Assembly: GCF_003391395.1 (NCBI RefSeq)
Contig: NZ_CP024190.1
Coordinates: forward strand, 1,612,001-1,676,000
Length of the DNA stretch: 64,000 nucleotides
Reading direction: 5' to 3'
DNA from: Mycobacterium marinum
GTDB lineage: Bacteria > Actinomycetota > Actinomycetes > Mycobacteriales > Mycobacteriaceae
Part shown: positions 52,075-61,028 of the stretch, in pieces
Position numbering within the stretch: the first letter of the stretch is position 1
Layout of the letters: the number at the start of each line of letters is the position of its first letter
Translations under genes and position numbers: made by a program
Notes under the pieces: generated by a model
What the model was told of the DNA's origin: nothing
Database searches by the model: none
The model's input: only the letters and a program-made list of their open reading frames with translations

Positions 52075-52934
52075 GATGCGAAAGCCGATCTTTGCGAGAG
52101 GAATTCGGCAACCAGCTGATTGAACAGTTCGGCGCGCTCCCACTGCATCCAGTGACCGGTGCGCGAGGTCATGACCAACTCGGCGTTGGGCATCAGGTTC
52201 AGCAGCATCGGACCGCCGGCCGGGCGGTTGATCTTGTCGTCGCGGCCCCATAACACCAGGGTTGGCGTGGGTAACTGCCGGAGTCTGCGGTCGCGGGTGA
52301 GGTCCATGCGCCACAGGGTGCGAAGCCCGTTCGGGCGCCGTAGCGGCGGGTCGGCGATCACGGCCGGGTCGATGGAGGCCTGGTAACGCAGGTCGATCAA
52401 CTCGTCGGGCACCGAATCTCCCTCGTATACCAGGTAATTGCGGATCAGGTGCGCCAATTTGGCCCGGCTCGGCCCGTCGCCGGCGTAGTAGGACAGCAGG
52501 GTCTTGAGTCCCGCCGTGGGCGCGCTGCGCGTGGTGCCGATCCCACCGGGTCCCATCAGCACCAGCCGGTCGACCCGGTGCGGGCTGTCGAGGGCCAACC
52601 GCAGTGCGGCGGCACCGCCGTAGGAATTGCCGACCAGATGTGCCGACGGGATCCTCAGTTCGTCGAGCAGCCCGCGGATTGCGCTGGCCAGATAGCCGAA
52701 CGGGTCGGACTGATCCACGCCTTTGCCGGAGCGGCCGTAGCCGGGCATATCCGGAATGATCAGCCGGAACCGCTGCGCGAGTTGGTCGATGTTGCGCGCG
52801 TAGTTGGAAAGGCCGGTTGCGCCGGGACCTCCGCCGTGTAGTAGCACCACGGTGGGCCCGCCGCCGGCCTCGGCGAAGAAGATCGGCTTTCCATCGACGG
52901 TGACGGTGCGTTCGGCCAGCGTCGTGGTGGTCAT
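52071..52934 (-). CDS. Meta-cleavage product C-C hydrolase (MhpC/BphD-like)
   Basis: 287 residues, alpha/beta-hydrolase. LLHGGGPGATG (34-40) is the oxyanion segment characteristic of the meta-cleavage group, the nucleophile is in VGNSYGGAAA (Ser104), the acid in LWGRDDKINR and the His in TSRTGHWMQWE. It hydrolyses vinylogous 1,5-diketones from extradiol cleavage into a 2-hydroxypentadienoate and an acid. Encoded between the dioxygenase and the hydroxylase with four-base overlaps on both sides. Confidence 0.88.
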   Translation of the reverse strand: MTTTTLAERTVTVDGKPIFFAEAGGGPTVVLLHGGGPGATGLSNYARNIDQLAQRFRLIIPDMPGYGRSGKGVDQSDPFGYLASAIRGLLDELRIPSAHLVGNSYGGAAALRLALDSPHRVDRLVLMGPGGIGTTRSAPTAGLKTLLSYYAGDGPSRAKLAHLIRNYLVYEGDSVPDELIDLRYQASIDPAVIADPPLRRPNGLRTLWRMDLTRDRRLRQLPTPTLVLWGRDDKINRPAGGPMLLNLMPNAELVMTSRTGHWMQWERAELFNQLVAEFLSQRSAFAS

Positions 52935-54544
52935 GCCAGTGCCCCGATCTTCATGGAGGTGGGGAGGGTGTTGCCGAAGTGGCCGGCCGGAGGTGTTGGC
53001 AGTGGACTCCCGGATTCGGCCGCGGCATAGATGAATCCGTCCGGGCGTAACACCACGGCGCTCGCGTGCTTGCGTGCCAGCCAGCGCAACAGCGTGCCAC
53101 CGGAATCGCGAATGCCGTCCGGGCGCGCACCCGATTCGGGCGTGCCCAATCGCACCGCGGGCACACCGCGTTGGGTCCAGGCCTGGCTACCCGTTGGGGC
53201 GTCTCCGGTATGCAGCAGCACCCACTGACTGCCGAGAATGTCGTCTAGGCGCGCGGTCGCACCATTGCCATCGATGACCCATGGCTGCGGAATCTGCCAG
53301 CCGACCGCGCGATGTCCGCTGGCCAGGAAGCCTTCCTGATACCGGGCGGGTGGGATCCACATGGCCCGCTGCAGCCGGGCCATCGCCGACGGGAACCGGG
53401 TCAGGGCGCGCCCCAGGCCATTTCGAACGGCGGCAACTGCCTGGCGGCGCTCGGTGATGAGGCGTCCGGTGAAGACCGCGCGCCGGGTGACCTCGGTGAC
53501 GTGCGGCTTGCGCTCGTCCTGGTAGGAGTCCAGCAGCGAGTCCGGTGCGTTTCCGTTCAACACGGCGGCAAGCTTCCAGCACAAGTTGGCCGCGTCCCGC
53601 ACCCCTGCGGACATGCCCTGGCCGATCCACGGCGGCATGGCGTGGGCGGCGTCGCCGGCCAGGAAGACGCGTCCGATGCGCCAGCGGTCGGCGACGCGGA
53701 CGTGGTGGCAATAGATCACCGCGCGCAGGATCTCGACCTCGTTCTCGGTGATGCCTTGTGCGTTGAGGACTCGCCAGATCGCTTCCTCGCGGACTAGCTT
53801 CTGATCGGCCTCATCGGCACTGGCCGGATACTCCCAGCGGTGATGGCCAAGTGGGGTCGGGCAGTCGACGGTGGGGCGGGCCGGGTCACAGTGGAATCGC
53901 AAGCGGTCGTGTGCATCCCAGGCGCGCCGCACCTTGGTGTCGATGACCACCCATCGTTCGGCGTAGGTGCGGCCGGTGTAGCCGACGCCGAGCTGACCCC
54001 GGGTGGGTGAGGAGCCGCCGTCGGCCGCGATGACGTAGCGGGCGCGCAGCCGCTTGAATGTATCGGTACGCAGGTCGGCCAGCAGCAGTTCGGCCGCCGC
54101 GTCGTTGTTCAGCACCCGCAGGCATTCGTGCTCGACCAGCACCTCGACATTGGCGAACCGGGCCACGCCCGCGCGCAGTACCTGGTCGACCGCGGGCTGA
54201 TACAGGAACTGCTGGGGTGGATGGCCACTGCCGCGCGGCTTGATCTTCATCTCGATGAAGGGCACGCCGTGGGCGTCGACAAACGCGATTGGCCGGTCCG
54301 GCAGCATGTCGGACTGCAGGCGCTCGGCCAGGCCGACGGACTGCCAGATGCGCATCACCTCTTCGTCGGTGGAGATGGCCCGGGCCCTCCCATAGATGTC
54401 CGGATCACGTTCTATGACTACCACTTTCATGCCAAGCTGACCCAATAGGTTGGCCGCGGTGGCGCCGGTCGGTCCGTAGCCGATGATCGCCACGTCGTAG
54501 GTCGCTGCCTCAGACGTCGCTTCGGTCATTGCCGCTGTTGTCAT
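52931..54544 (-). CDS. FAD-dependent aromatic hydroxylase (MhpA-like)
   Basis: 537 residues. FAD motif DVAIIGYGPTGATAANLLG (GYGPTG at 22-27), the DG-type block YVIAADGGSSPTRGQLGVGY and the GD motif VFLAGDAAHAMPPWIGQGM, as in class A flavoprotein monooxygenases. The C-terminal 140 residues form the thioredoxin-like extension of the MhpA/PheA branch. Probably hydroxylates a phenolic substrate to the catechol used by the dioxygenase, with NAD(P)H and O2. First gene of the minus-strand arm, divergent from TetR; a start at the ATG 54529 is also possible. Confidence 0.88.
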   Translation of the reverse strand: MTTAAMTEATSEAATYDVAIIGYGPTGATAANLLGQLGMKVVVIERDPDIYGRARAISTDEEVMRIWQSVGLAERLQSDMLPDRPIAFVDAHGVPFIEMKIKPRGSGHPPQQFLYQPAVDQVLRAGVARFANVEVLVEHECLRVLNNDAAAELLLADLRTDTFKRLRARYVIAADGGSSPTRGQLGVGYTGRTYAERWVVIDTKVRRAWDAHDRLRFHCDPARPTVDCPTPLGHHRWEYPASADEADQKLVREEAIWRVLNAQGITENEVEILRAVIYCHHVRVADRWRIGRVFLAGDAAHAMPPWIGQGMSAGVRDAANLCWKLAAVLNGNAPDSLLDSYQDERKPHVTEVTRRAVFTGRLITERRQAVAAVRNGLGRALTRFPSAMARLQRAMWIPPARYQEGFLASGHRAVGWQIPQPWVIDGNGATARLDDILGSQWVLLHTGDAPTGSQAWTQRGVPAVRLGTPESGARPDGIRDSGGTLLRWLARKHASAVVLRPDGFIYAAAESGSPLPTPPAGHFGNTLPTSMKIGALA

Positions 54545-54584
54545 TGCCGTCTCACATCCGCCTGGGCTCCGCCGGAGCTTGTAC

Positions 54585-54600
54585 TGTAGTGATCGCTACG
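54585..54600. promoter_or_regulatory. Second, imperfect TetR operator
   Basis: TGTAGTGATCGCTACG at 54585-54600 matches the perfect palindrome at 54605-54620 in 14 of 16 positions. Starts are 20 bases apart, two helical turns, so two dimers could bind the same face of the DNA. Confidence 0.7.
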
Positions 54601-54604
54601 GTAG

Positions 54605-54620
54605 TGTAGTGATCACTACA
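54605..54620. promoter_or_regulatory. Perfect 16-bp palindromic operator
   Basis: TGTAGTGATCACTACA is a perfect palindrome lying between the hydroxylase start (54544, minus) and the TetR start (54652, plus). With its imperfect twin it sits where it can block both divergent promoters. The regulator is presumably the TetR protein encoded next door. Confidence 0.8.
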
Positions 54621-54651
54621 GAGTCAAGGGGTGATCGACGAAGGAGGCTTC

Positions 54652-55320
54652 ATGGCCAAGGAAACCGAATCCCGGCCCCTCAAGCGCGCACCGCGCCGGG
54701 GCCGCGCCGACGGGGAACTGTCCCGGGCCCGGATTCTGGACGCGGCCAGCGAGATTGCGGCCGAGCGCGGTTATGAAGGCACCAGTATTGCGTTGGTGAG
54801 CGCGAAATGCGGGCTGCCGGCCAGTTCCATCTACTGGCACTTCAAGGACAAGGACGATCTGATCGCTGCCGTGATCGAGCGTAGCTTCGGTGCCTGGCTG
54901 GCGGCGTGGCAGCTTCCCGAGGGGCAAAGCGGAGACGAAACCATCCAGGGAACTGAGCAATTCGTGGGCCTGGCAACACAGACCGCCAAGGCCTTGTTGG
55001 ATTCACCGGACTTCATCCGGCTGGGCCTGATGCTGGCGCTGGAGCGTCGGCCGGCCGAGCCGCGGGCCCGAACCATGTTCCTGGAAGTCCGTGCCCAGGC
55101 GTTCGGGCAGCTCATCGGAAACTTCGGCAGGTTCATGCCGGGGTTGACCGAAGCGCAGATCTACCAGCTCGCGACCTACGCAATGGCGGGTGCCGACGGC
55201 TTGTTCATCGCCAAGGAAATCGACGGCGACGCGGTCAATCTCATCGAGATGTTCGAGTTGCACGGCCGCGCGCTCTACGACATGGCCCGCCGGTTCATCG
55301 AAGACGGGGCAACACGATGA
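54652..55320 (+). CDS. TetR-family regulator of meta-cleavage island
   Basis: 222 residues from ATG 54652 with AAGGAGG five bases upstream. The basic N-terminal arm (LKRAPRRGRADGEL) precedes the helix-turn-helix IALVSAKCGLPASSIYWHF, and the C-terminal domain ends ELHGRALYDMARRFIEDG. It is the obvious candidate to bind the two palindromes just before it and to control both divergent arms, responding to an aromatic intermediate. Overlaps the acetaldehyde dehydrogenase gene by four bases. Confidence 0.88.
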   Translation: MAKETESRPLKRAPRRGRADGELSRARILDAASEIAAERGYEGTSIALVSAKCGLPASSIYWHFKDKDDLIAAVIERSFGAWLAAWQLPEGQSGDETIQGTEQFVGLATQTAKALLDSPDFIRLGLMLALERRPAEPRARTMFLEVRAQAFGQLIGNFGRFMPGLTEAQIYQLATYAMAGADGLFIAKEIDGDAVNLIEMFELHGRALYDMARRFIEDGATR

Positions 55321-56327
55321 GCCTGGGCGCCGCCGACGTCGGTGCTGGCGCGGGTCCGCCCGGCCAGCATCCGGGCGCAGTGGACAACTGGCCGGTGGCG
55401 ATCATCGGCTCCGGTGTTGTCGGCACCGATCTGATGAGCAGGATCGGCAATGGCGACCGACGGCTGCGGGTGAGCGCGATGGTTGGCACCAACCCGCACT
55501 GTGACGGCCTGGCCCGGGCGGCCGCCGCAGGGATCTCGACCAGCCCAGGTGGGGTTGACGGGCTGCTGAGGATGCCCGAATTTGCGAACATCCGCCTGGT
55601 TTTCGACACGACCAACCCCGGCGCACACCAGCGCAATTGGGCGCGGCTGGCCGATACCGGCGTACGGATGCTCGACCTCACCGCGTCCGCGATCGGCCCA
55701 TGCTGCGTGCCGTCAGTCAATCTCGATGCCCAACTCGACGCGCCGCACCTGAGCATGGCGACCTGCAGCGCACAGGCGGCGGTGCCCATCGTCGCCGCGG
55801 TGCGCCGGCATTCAGTGGTGCGCTACGCCGAAGTGGTTTCTGCCATCGCCTCGCGGGCACTGGGGCCGGGTGAGCGGGTGAACCTCGATGAATTCGCCGA
55901 ACTGACCACGACCGCGGTCCAAGAGCTGGGCGGCGCGTGCCGGGCCAAGACGCTCACGATCGTCAACCCCGCCGATCCACCGATGCCGATGCGCACCACC
56001 GTCTTCTGCCTGGTTGACCAAGCTGACGAGGTGGCTCGGGTCGAGGCGGATGTACTGGCCATGGTCGACAGAGTCCAAGCCTTGCTGCCCGGCTATCGGC
56101 TCAAGCATCGCGTGCAATTCGAGCGGTTGGGCAGCGGCAACACGCTCTACATTCCGGGGACGGGGAAGTTCGGTGGCACTCGGGTCACCGTTCTGCTCGA
56201 GATCACCGCCGCCGGGGGCTACCTGCCAGCCTGTGCCGGAAACGTCGCCATCGTGACGTCGGCGGCCAAGGCCACCGCCGAGGCGATCGTCGAACGCCAC
56301 GCCCAAACGGTAAAGGCGGAACTATGA
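55317..56327 (+). CDS. Acetaldehyde dehydrogenase, acylating (MhpF/BphJ-like)
   Basis: 336 residues. NAD-binding motif VAIIGSGVVGTDLM (about 27-40), catalytic Cys150 in SMATCSAQAAVPIVAA, where the family usually has CGGQA, and the aldolase-contact end TAAGGYLPACAGNVAIVTSA. It oxidises acetaldehyde or propanal with CoA to acetyl- or propionyl-CoA, with substrate channelled from the aldolase. The following gene encodes that aldolase, four bases overlapping. The GG-to-SA change next to the catalytic Cys is worth noting but seen from memory of the family only. Confidence 0.9.
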   Translation: MSLGAADVGAGAGPPGQHPGAVDNWPVAIIGSGVVGTDLMSRIGNGDRRLRVSAMVGTNPHCDGLARAAAAGISTSPGGVDGLLRMPEFANIRLVFDTTNPGAHQRNWARLADTGVRMLDLTASAIGPCCVPSVNLDAQLDAPHLSMATCSAQAAVPIVAAVRRHSVVRYAEVVSAIASRALGPGERVNLDEFAELTTTAVQELGGACRAKTLTIVNPADPPMPMRTTVFCLVDQADEVARVEADVLAMVDRVQALLPGYRLKHRVQFERLGSGNTLYIPGTGKFGGTRVTVLLEITAAGGYLPACAGNVAIVTSAAKATAEAIVERHAQTVKAEL

Positions 56328-57358
56328 TTCGCGATCTGTACATCAGCGACGTCACCTTGCGCGACGGCATGCACGCGGTGCGTCACCAGTACAGCATCGC
56401 CCAAGCCGTGGCGATTGCCAGGGCGCTCGACGATGCGGGGGTCGACTCCATCGAGGTCGCCCACGGTGACGGCCTGGGCGGGTCGAGCTGTTGTTACGGC
56501 TTTGGCGCGCACACCGACCTGGAATGGATCGAAGCTGTCGCCGGCGCTGTCGATCGCGCCAGGGTGGCGACATTGCTGCTGCCCGGGATTGGCAGCGTCG
56601 CCAACCTCGAGGACGCGCGCCGCGCCGGCGCGAGCGTGGTGCGGGTGGGTACCCACTGCACCGAAGCCGATCTGGCCGCTCGCTACCTCGGGGCCGCCCG
56701 TGACCTCGGTATGGACGCGGTCGGATTCTTGATGATGAGCCACCTGACCACCCCGAAACGGTTGGCCGAACAGGCCAAACTGCTGGAGGGCTACGGGGCG
56801 TCCTGCGTGTACGTCGTCGACTCCGGAGGTGCGCTGACCGGTGCCGCCGTTGCGCAGCGATTTGACGCGCTGCGCCAGAATCTGGATCCGGCAACGGAAT
56901 TGGGAATCCATGCGCACCACAATCTGTCGCTGGGCGTGGCGAACTCGGTGGTGGCCGTCGAGCATGGTGCGCGCCGCATCGACGCCTCGCTGGCGGGCAT
57001 GGGTGCCGGGGCGGGAAACGCGCCCCTGGAAGTGCTCATCGCCGTGGTGAACCGGCTGGGCTGGACGCACGGATGCGAGCTGAACGCCCTGGAAGACGCC
57101 GCCGACGACCTGGTCCGGCCGCTGCAGGATCGGCCGGTGCGCATCGACCGCGAGACGCTGACGCTGGGCTACGCCGGGGTGTATTCGAGCTTCCTGCGGC
57201 ACGCCGAAATCACCGCCGGGCGTTACGGGGTGGACGCGCGCAGTCTGCTCGAGGAGGCCGGTCGCCGCGGCCTGATCGGCGGCCAAGAGGACTTGCTCGT
57301 CGATATCGCTCTGGATCTGGTCGGGCCGGCCGAGCCGTTGGCCCACGGTGCGCCATGA
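56324..57358 (+). CDS. 4-hydroxy-2-oxovalerate aldolase (MhpE/BphI-like)
   Basis: 344 residues. DRE-TIM aldolase: ISDVTLRDGMHAVRHQY (catalytic Arg/Asp), HGDGLGGSSCCYGFG, VYVVDSGGALTG and metal ligands IHAHHNLSLGVANSV. It splits 4-hydroxy-2-oxoacids into pyruvate and an aldehyde that goes to the acylating dehydrogenase. With hydroxylase, extradiol dioxygenase and C-C hydrolase genes in the divergent arm, all steps of a meta-cleavage route are represented except the hydratase. Confidence 0.92.
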   Translation: MIRDLYISDVTLRDGMHAVRHQYSIAQAVAIARALDDAGVDSIEVAHGDGLGGSSCCYGFGAHTDLEWIEAVAGAVDRARVATLLLPGIGSVANLEDARRAGASVVRVGTHCTEADLAARYLGAARDLGMDAVGFLMMSHLTTPKRLAEQAKLLEGYGASCVYVVDSGGALTGAAVAQRFDALRQNLDPATELGIHAHHNLSLGVANSVVAVEHGARRIDASLAGMGAGAGNAPLEVLIAVVNRLGWTHGCELNALEDAADDLVRPLQDRPVRIDRETLTLGYAGVYSSFLRHAEITAGRYGVDARSLLEEAGRRGLIGGQEDLLVDIALDLVGPAEPLAHGAP

Positions 57359-57406
57359 TGGGTTAGGGGAGCCGCTGCCTGCTCGTCTGGAAGGAGACCC
57401 GAAAAC

Positions 57407-58183
57407 ATGCCGGCCTTTGACAGCGAGCTTGGCGCCTTGCGCCGTTGGGCCCAGGCGATCCTGAACCGGCGTCGCGACGGTGAGATCTACCAGACATCGA
57501 CCATGGGAGCGTTGCTCAACGGGGTTTATGAGGGTGATGTCACCATCGGTGAGCTATTGCGCCACGGTGACTTCGGTCTGGGCACTTTCAACCGGCTGGA
57601 CGGGGAGATGCTGGTCCTCGACGGCGTCTGCTACCAGCTCCGCAGCGACGGCAGCGCCACCGTAGCCGATCTGGACGAACGCACGCCGTTTGCCGCGGTG
57701 ACCTGGTTTCGCCCCGACCGTACGATCGACGTTTCGGCTCCATGTGATCGCGCCGACCTGAAGTCGTTCATCGACGCGGCCCTGGAGAGCGCGAATCTGA
57801 TGGTGGCCGTGCGGGTTAGCGGCCAGTTCAGCTCCATCCGCACCCGCACCGTCAGCGAGCAGCGGCCACCTTTTCGCCCCTTCACCGAAGCCACCCAAGA
57901 CCAGCGGGAGGTGACGTTCACCGACGTCAGTGGCACGCTGGCGGGATTCCGGATGCCGGACTACGAACAAGGCATTTCGGTGGCCGGTTACCATTCCCAC
58001 TTCATCGACAGCGAGCGTCGCCGCGGCGGGCATACCCTCGACTATCGGCTGATGGCCGGGACCGTGGAAATCGGCATCCGATCCGAACTGCATCTGAGCT
58101 TGCAGCACACCCCGGCGTTCCTCAACGCCGAACTCGACCAGGACGATCTGGATGGCCAGATCCGGCGGACGGAGGGCGATTGA
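57407..58183 (+). CDS. Alpha-acetolactate decarboxylase
   Basis: 258 residues from ATG 57407, with AAGGAG upstream. Zinc ligands His196, His198 and His209 in VAGYHSHFIDSERRRGGHT are in the family spacing; QTSTMGALLNGVYEGDVTIG and GLGTFNRLDGEMLVLDG are the N-terminal hallmarks, and GLGTFNRLDGE contains the conserved acidic residue. The enzyme turns acetolactate into acetoin. It lies 48 bases after the aldolase and before a truncated acetolactate synthase. Rare in mycobacteria in my experience; together they would dispose of pyruvate made by the aldolase, which is inference. Confidence 0.88.
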   Translation: MPAFDSELGALRRWAQAILNRRRDGEIYQTSTMGALLNGVYEGDVTIGELLRHGDFGLGTFNRLDGEMLVLDGVCYQLRSDGSATVADLDERTPFAAVTWFRPDRTIDVSAPCDRADLKSFIDAALESANLMVAVRVSGQFSSIRTRTVSEQRPPFRPFTEATQDQREVTFTDVSGTLAGFRMPDYEQGISVAGYHSHFIDSERRRGGHTLDYRLMAGTVEIGIRSELHLSLQHTPAFLNAELDQDDLDGQIRRTEGD

Positions 58184-58185
58184 GC

Positions 58186-58389
58186 ATGAGCGACGGCGGC
58201 GTGCGCTCGGCGCAACGGGTGGTCGAGACATTGAGCGCCTACGGGGTTCGATACCTCTTCGGCGTGCCCGGGGCCAAGATCGACTCGGTATTCGATGCGT
58301 TGCGCGACAGCGAACTCGAGGTGGTCACTCAAACGCCGTCTGGCCAGAGTCGTCTTCAGCCGACTCCGGGCCGACCAAAGCCGCGTTAG
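58186..58389 (+). pseudogene. Truncated acetolactate synthase (AlsS-like), N-terminus only
   Basis: The first 45-50 residues read as the thiamine-diphosphate enzyme start: AQRVVETLSAYGVRYLFGVP, GAKIDSVFDALRDSELEVV. At the next position the family has a His-Glu pair for cofactor activation, but here the reading changes to TQTPSGQSRLQPTPG and stops at 58389. The rest of the roughly 550-residue enzyme is absent downstream. The start is ATG 58186 or the upstream ATG overlapping the decarboxylase gene. A deletion or rearrangement broke the gene near 58325. Confidence 0.8.
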
Positions 58390-58678
58390 GGGAGACGCAC
58401 AGGACCACTCGAGCCAAGCAACATAGGCGCCGCTGACCACCGGTCAACGATGGTCCGGTCAGCGTCGCACCGCCGCATCTCGCGCTGTTGGCGGGCGCTC
58501 AGCCCCGAGTTGAACAGTCAGCCAGATCCCTGGGAGTTACGGCCACGCAATAGCCAAGCACGCGATGACCAGCAGAATGCGCGGAACAGTGGACCTCGGC
58601 GAAGAGCCCCCGTTACCGTTAACGGGCACTGACCTCAGTCGCGTTGTTGCTGTTAGCAATCCGAATTGGAGAGCCCGA

Positions 58679-58890
58679 CTATTTGGTTTCGATCGCCAAG
58701 CAAGTGAATCGCCCGCCTCCGCCGCCAATCAACATCACAGATTCCCCTGGCCTCAGCTCACTAGTCTCGACCAGGTGAGCCAAACCAAGAATCTGGTCGC
58801 AAGCCCCGACATGCTCAATCTTTCGCAATTGTGACCAGCATGTCCTCTCAAAAGTCATGCCGATGGCACAGATAAATGGTTCCTCGGGCG
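58679..58890 (-). pseudogene. 3-oxoacyl-ACP synthase III-like C-terminal fragment
   Basis: On the minus strand this reads a tail with QLRKIEHVGACDQILGLAHL and ELRPGESVMLIGGGGGRFTC, then stops at 58679. The pattern VGACDxILGLAHL plus LRPGESVMLIGGGGG matches the end of KAS-III-like thiolases. The N-terminal 250 or so residues are missing. Local base composition is lower in GC than the neighbours, suggesting foreign origin. Confidence 0.5.
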
Positions 58891-60081
58891 AAAGGCGATA
58901 AAAACCGTATTGACGCCGGAGAGGACCAACCCTGCGACCCCTCACGGCGCCGCCACGGCATGCTCGCTACCCGGCTCACTCACCCGATTGTGGTCTGCGC
59001 TGATGCTGGATCCGCCGCGGTGATTGCCACCACCAAGCCTTTTGGAACCACTTGCAACGTCACGACTGACCCTCCTTTCGTCGGTTGTATTCGACCTCCC
59101 ACAAGGAACACTCGCGAAACCGGCTGGAGCAGTGGAGTAACCGAGTCGATCCTCCCGGAGGGTACGTGCACCATATTCCCACCGGGTATGGGGTACTTCC
59201 ATGGCAGGTTCGCGGGGGTGAGCGAGATCGCCGGACTTCCTAGGTCCTGGCCGGCTGGTTCTGGCGGCGCGTGGTGGCACGCGGCGCCAGTTCGGATGCT
59301 TGCCGGGACGTTGCCGCATCTCTGCGGGACACCTGAACTACCCTGGAGCGCATCATATTTCGAACTAGCGGAAGCATCTACTTCGCGCGCCGGAGCACCC
59401 CACGGGGCGGTGGCGTTGAATACTTCCCACCCGCAGTCGCCGCAACCCGACGACAAATCCTCGCCAGCCTTGGAATCAAGATGCGTCGATAGGGCAGGTG
59501 GCCTGACTCAGGACGACGGCAGTCGGCCCGGAAGGCACCCGGCGAGGCGGGCTTCGATGTCCTCACGAAGGCCGTGGAACAAGCGCCGCGCCGGGAGGGG
59601 GGTCTTGGACATCCGAAATGTCAACTCCTTGTACAAGAGGCAGTGATACTTCACGATGACCCCGGCGCCAGTCGCTGCGGCGCCGTCGAGGTTGTGACGG
59701 GTGGAAGTCGCTCGCCAGCTTCGACTGAAACATCCAGATCGTGCCGAGCAGCACTGGTGTTGCGACGGTGTCGTAGCTGCGGGGCCCGACAACGGTGCGC
59801 ACGGTCGCCCAGTTCTTCTACTCCGGGTAGTGCTGTCGTGCTTGCTGCCCGGACGCGGCCGGGTAAAGGTGATCTGCCGAAGGCGCGCACCAGGCCAACG
59901 GGTAGTGATTAATGAGCCCATTCCCATTCTCGCTGTTTACCAGCAGGATTGGGAATAGCAGCACCGCTGCGATGTCGTCGAGCCCAGCGAGCGCCCATCT
60001 GTGGGGCCTAGCTGCGCACGCTTCGGTTCGCGCTCCACCCGATGGCATTGTCGTCTCCGACCCTGGGTGGAGGCATTCTCA

Positions 60082-60285
60082 CTAGCGATCCCACGGCTGA
60101 TCCTTCGTGCGCTCGATGACCGGGGGGCGATCGATGGCGGCAGCCGATCTGCGAACCAGCAGTGCCGGGGTGTCGTTATCGATCACCAACTCGCCGGAGC
60201 GGTATAGCGCCGCTCCGAACTCGTCGAGTATCGGCGCCAGCCGCTTGCTCGCGAGCATGCGCAACGTCGCCCAGCAGAAGATTTT
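60082..60285 (-). pseudogene. Integrase-core transposase fragment
   Basis: Minus-strand reading IFCWATLRMLASKRLAPILD, then FGAALYRSGELVIDNDTPAL, then VRRSAAAIDR, ending at 60082. This resembles the segment ahead of the DDE core in integrase-type transposases, where the pattern is GKRLAPxLxELVxxLRxxGEL followed by LLxxxSAATIDRRL. Both ends are gone and no terminal repeats are visible. Assignment is from remembered pattern. Confidence 0.5.
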
Positions 60286-60719
60286 GGGTCACCATGAGTT
60301 TTGCGCCCATTTGCCCGGATCCAGTGCCGCCGCATAACGGCCGTGGGCCCCTGTGTTGCTCCCCAAAGCCTACGTGCGCGGTCACGTTGCCAGCTGTTCT
60401 TTGTTGAGGCTCTTGGCTCTACTGCCGTTGTCGAGCGGTCTCGAGCGCCGCTCGACTAGCGTTGCTGCAGCGCGACATTCACTCATCGCTGACCCCATCG
60501 TGTGGCCTACTGCGCAACAAAAGACTCGCGACTTCGCCAAGCCGTTACGTGGACAGTCCTACGTTAGGCGGCGAAGGGCCCTGTGCGGGAACCTCCGATT
60601 ACCTCCTGGCGGATGTACCCGTGCGGGGTATTGGTATATAGTGCTGACCACCTATCAGGAGTCCTTGTCCTGGTCTGCTCTCTAAGGTCGAATCATCGCC
60701 CATCGAAAGGGGTTTCAAC

Positions 60720-61028
60720 GTGACGCTTCGGGTGAGTCCAGAGGCGCTAATGACCGCGGCCGCGCAGGTGGAGGCGTTGAGCGCTCGGTTGGCGGCGGCT
60801 CATGCCGCCGCGGCGCCGTTGATCACGGATGTTATTCTGCCAGCAGCGGATCCGGTGTCGCTGAGCAATGCTTTGGGGCTAAGTGCCCATAGTGTGCAGT
60901 ACGTCGGTGTCGCCCTCGAGGGTGCCGAGGAGTTGGCTCGCTCCGGTGTTGGAGTTGGTGTGGCTGGGGACGGTTACGCCGCCGGTGATGCTGCGGCGGC
61001 GTTGGTCTACGGTGGGGGCGTGGCATGA
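60720..61028 (+). CDS. PE family protein, PE5/PE15-like
   Basis: 102 residues from GTG 60720, preceded by GAAAGGGG. A short PE protein with no C-terminal extension: TLRVSPEALMTAAAQVEALS, ILPAADPVSLSNALGLSAH and a GDGYAAGDAAAALVYGGG end, closely like M. tuberculosis PE5 and PE15, which pair with PPE4 and PPE20 and are ESX-3-type substrates. The following PPE is a pseudogene overlapping by four bases, so the protein has lost its adjacent partner. Confidence 0.88.
   Translation: MTLRVSPEALMTAAAQVEALSARLAAAHAAAAPLITDVILPAADPVSLSNALGLSAHSVQYVGVALEGAEELARSGVGVGVAGDGYAAGDAAAALVYGGGVA

Larger units (their letters stand above)
58390..60719. other. Decayed region without intact genes
   Basis: About 2.3 kb of lower coding quality and visibly lower GC in places than the flanks. 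It holds a ketoacyl-synthase-III tail near 58.7-58.9 kb and a transposase fragment near 60.1-60.3 kb. A segment on the minus strand around 59840-59880 (ITFTRPRPGSKHDSTT) vaguely recalls DDE transposases. The long readings across 58876-59646 show no family features. It looks like scar tissue from several insertions and deletions. Confidence 0.6.

Noticed and set aside
58876..59646. 256-codon plus-strand frame in the decayed region
   Set aside because: No ribosome binding site, no family pattern, and the KAS-III tail lies on the other strand at its start; treated as chance.
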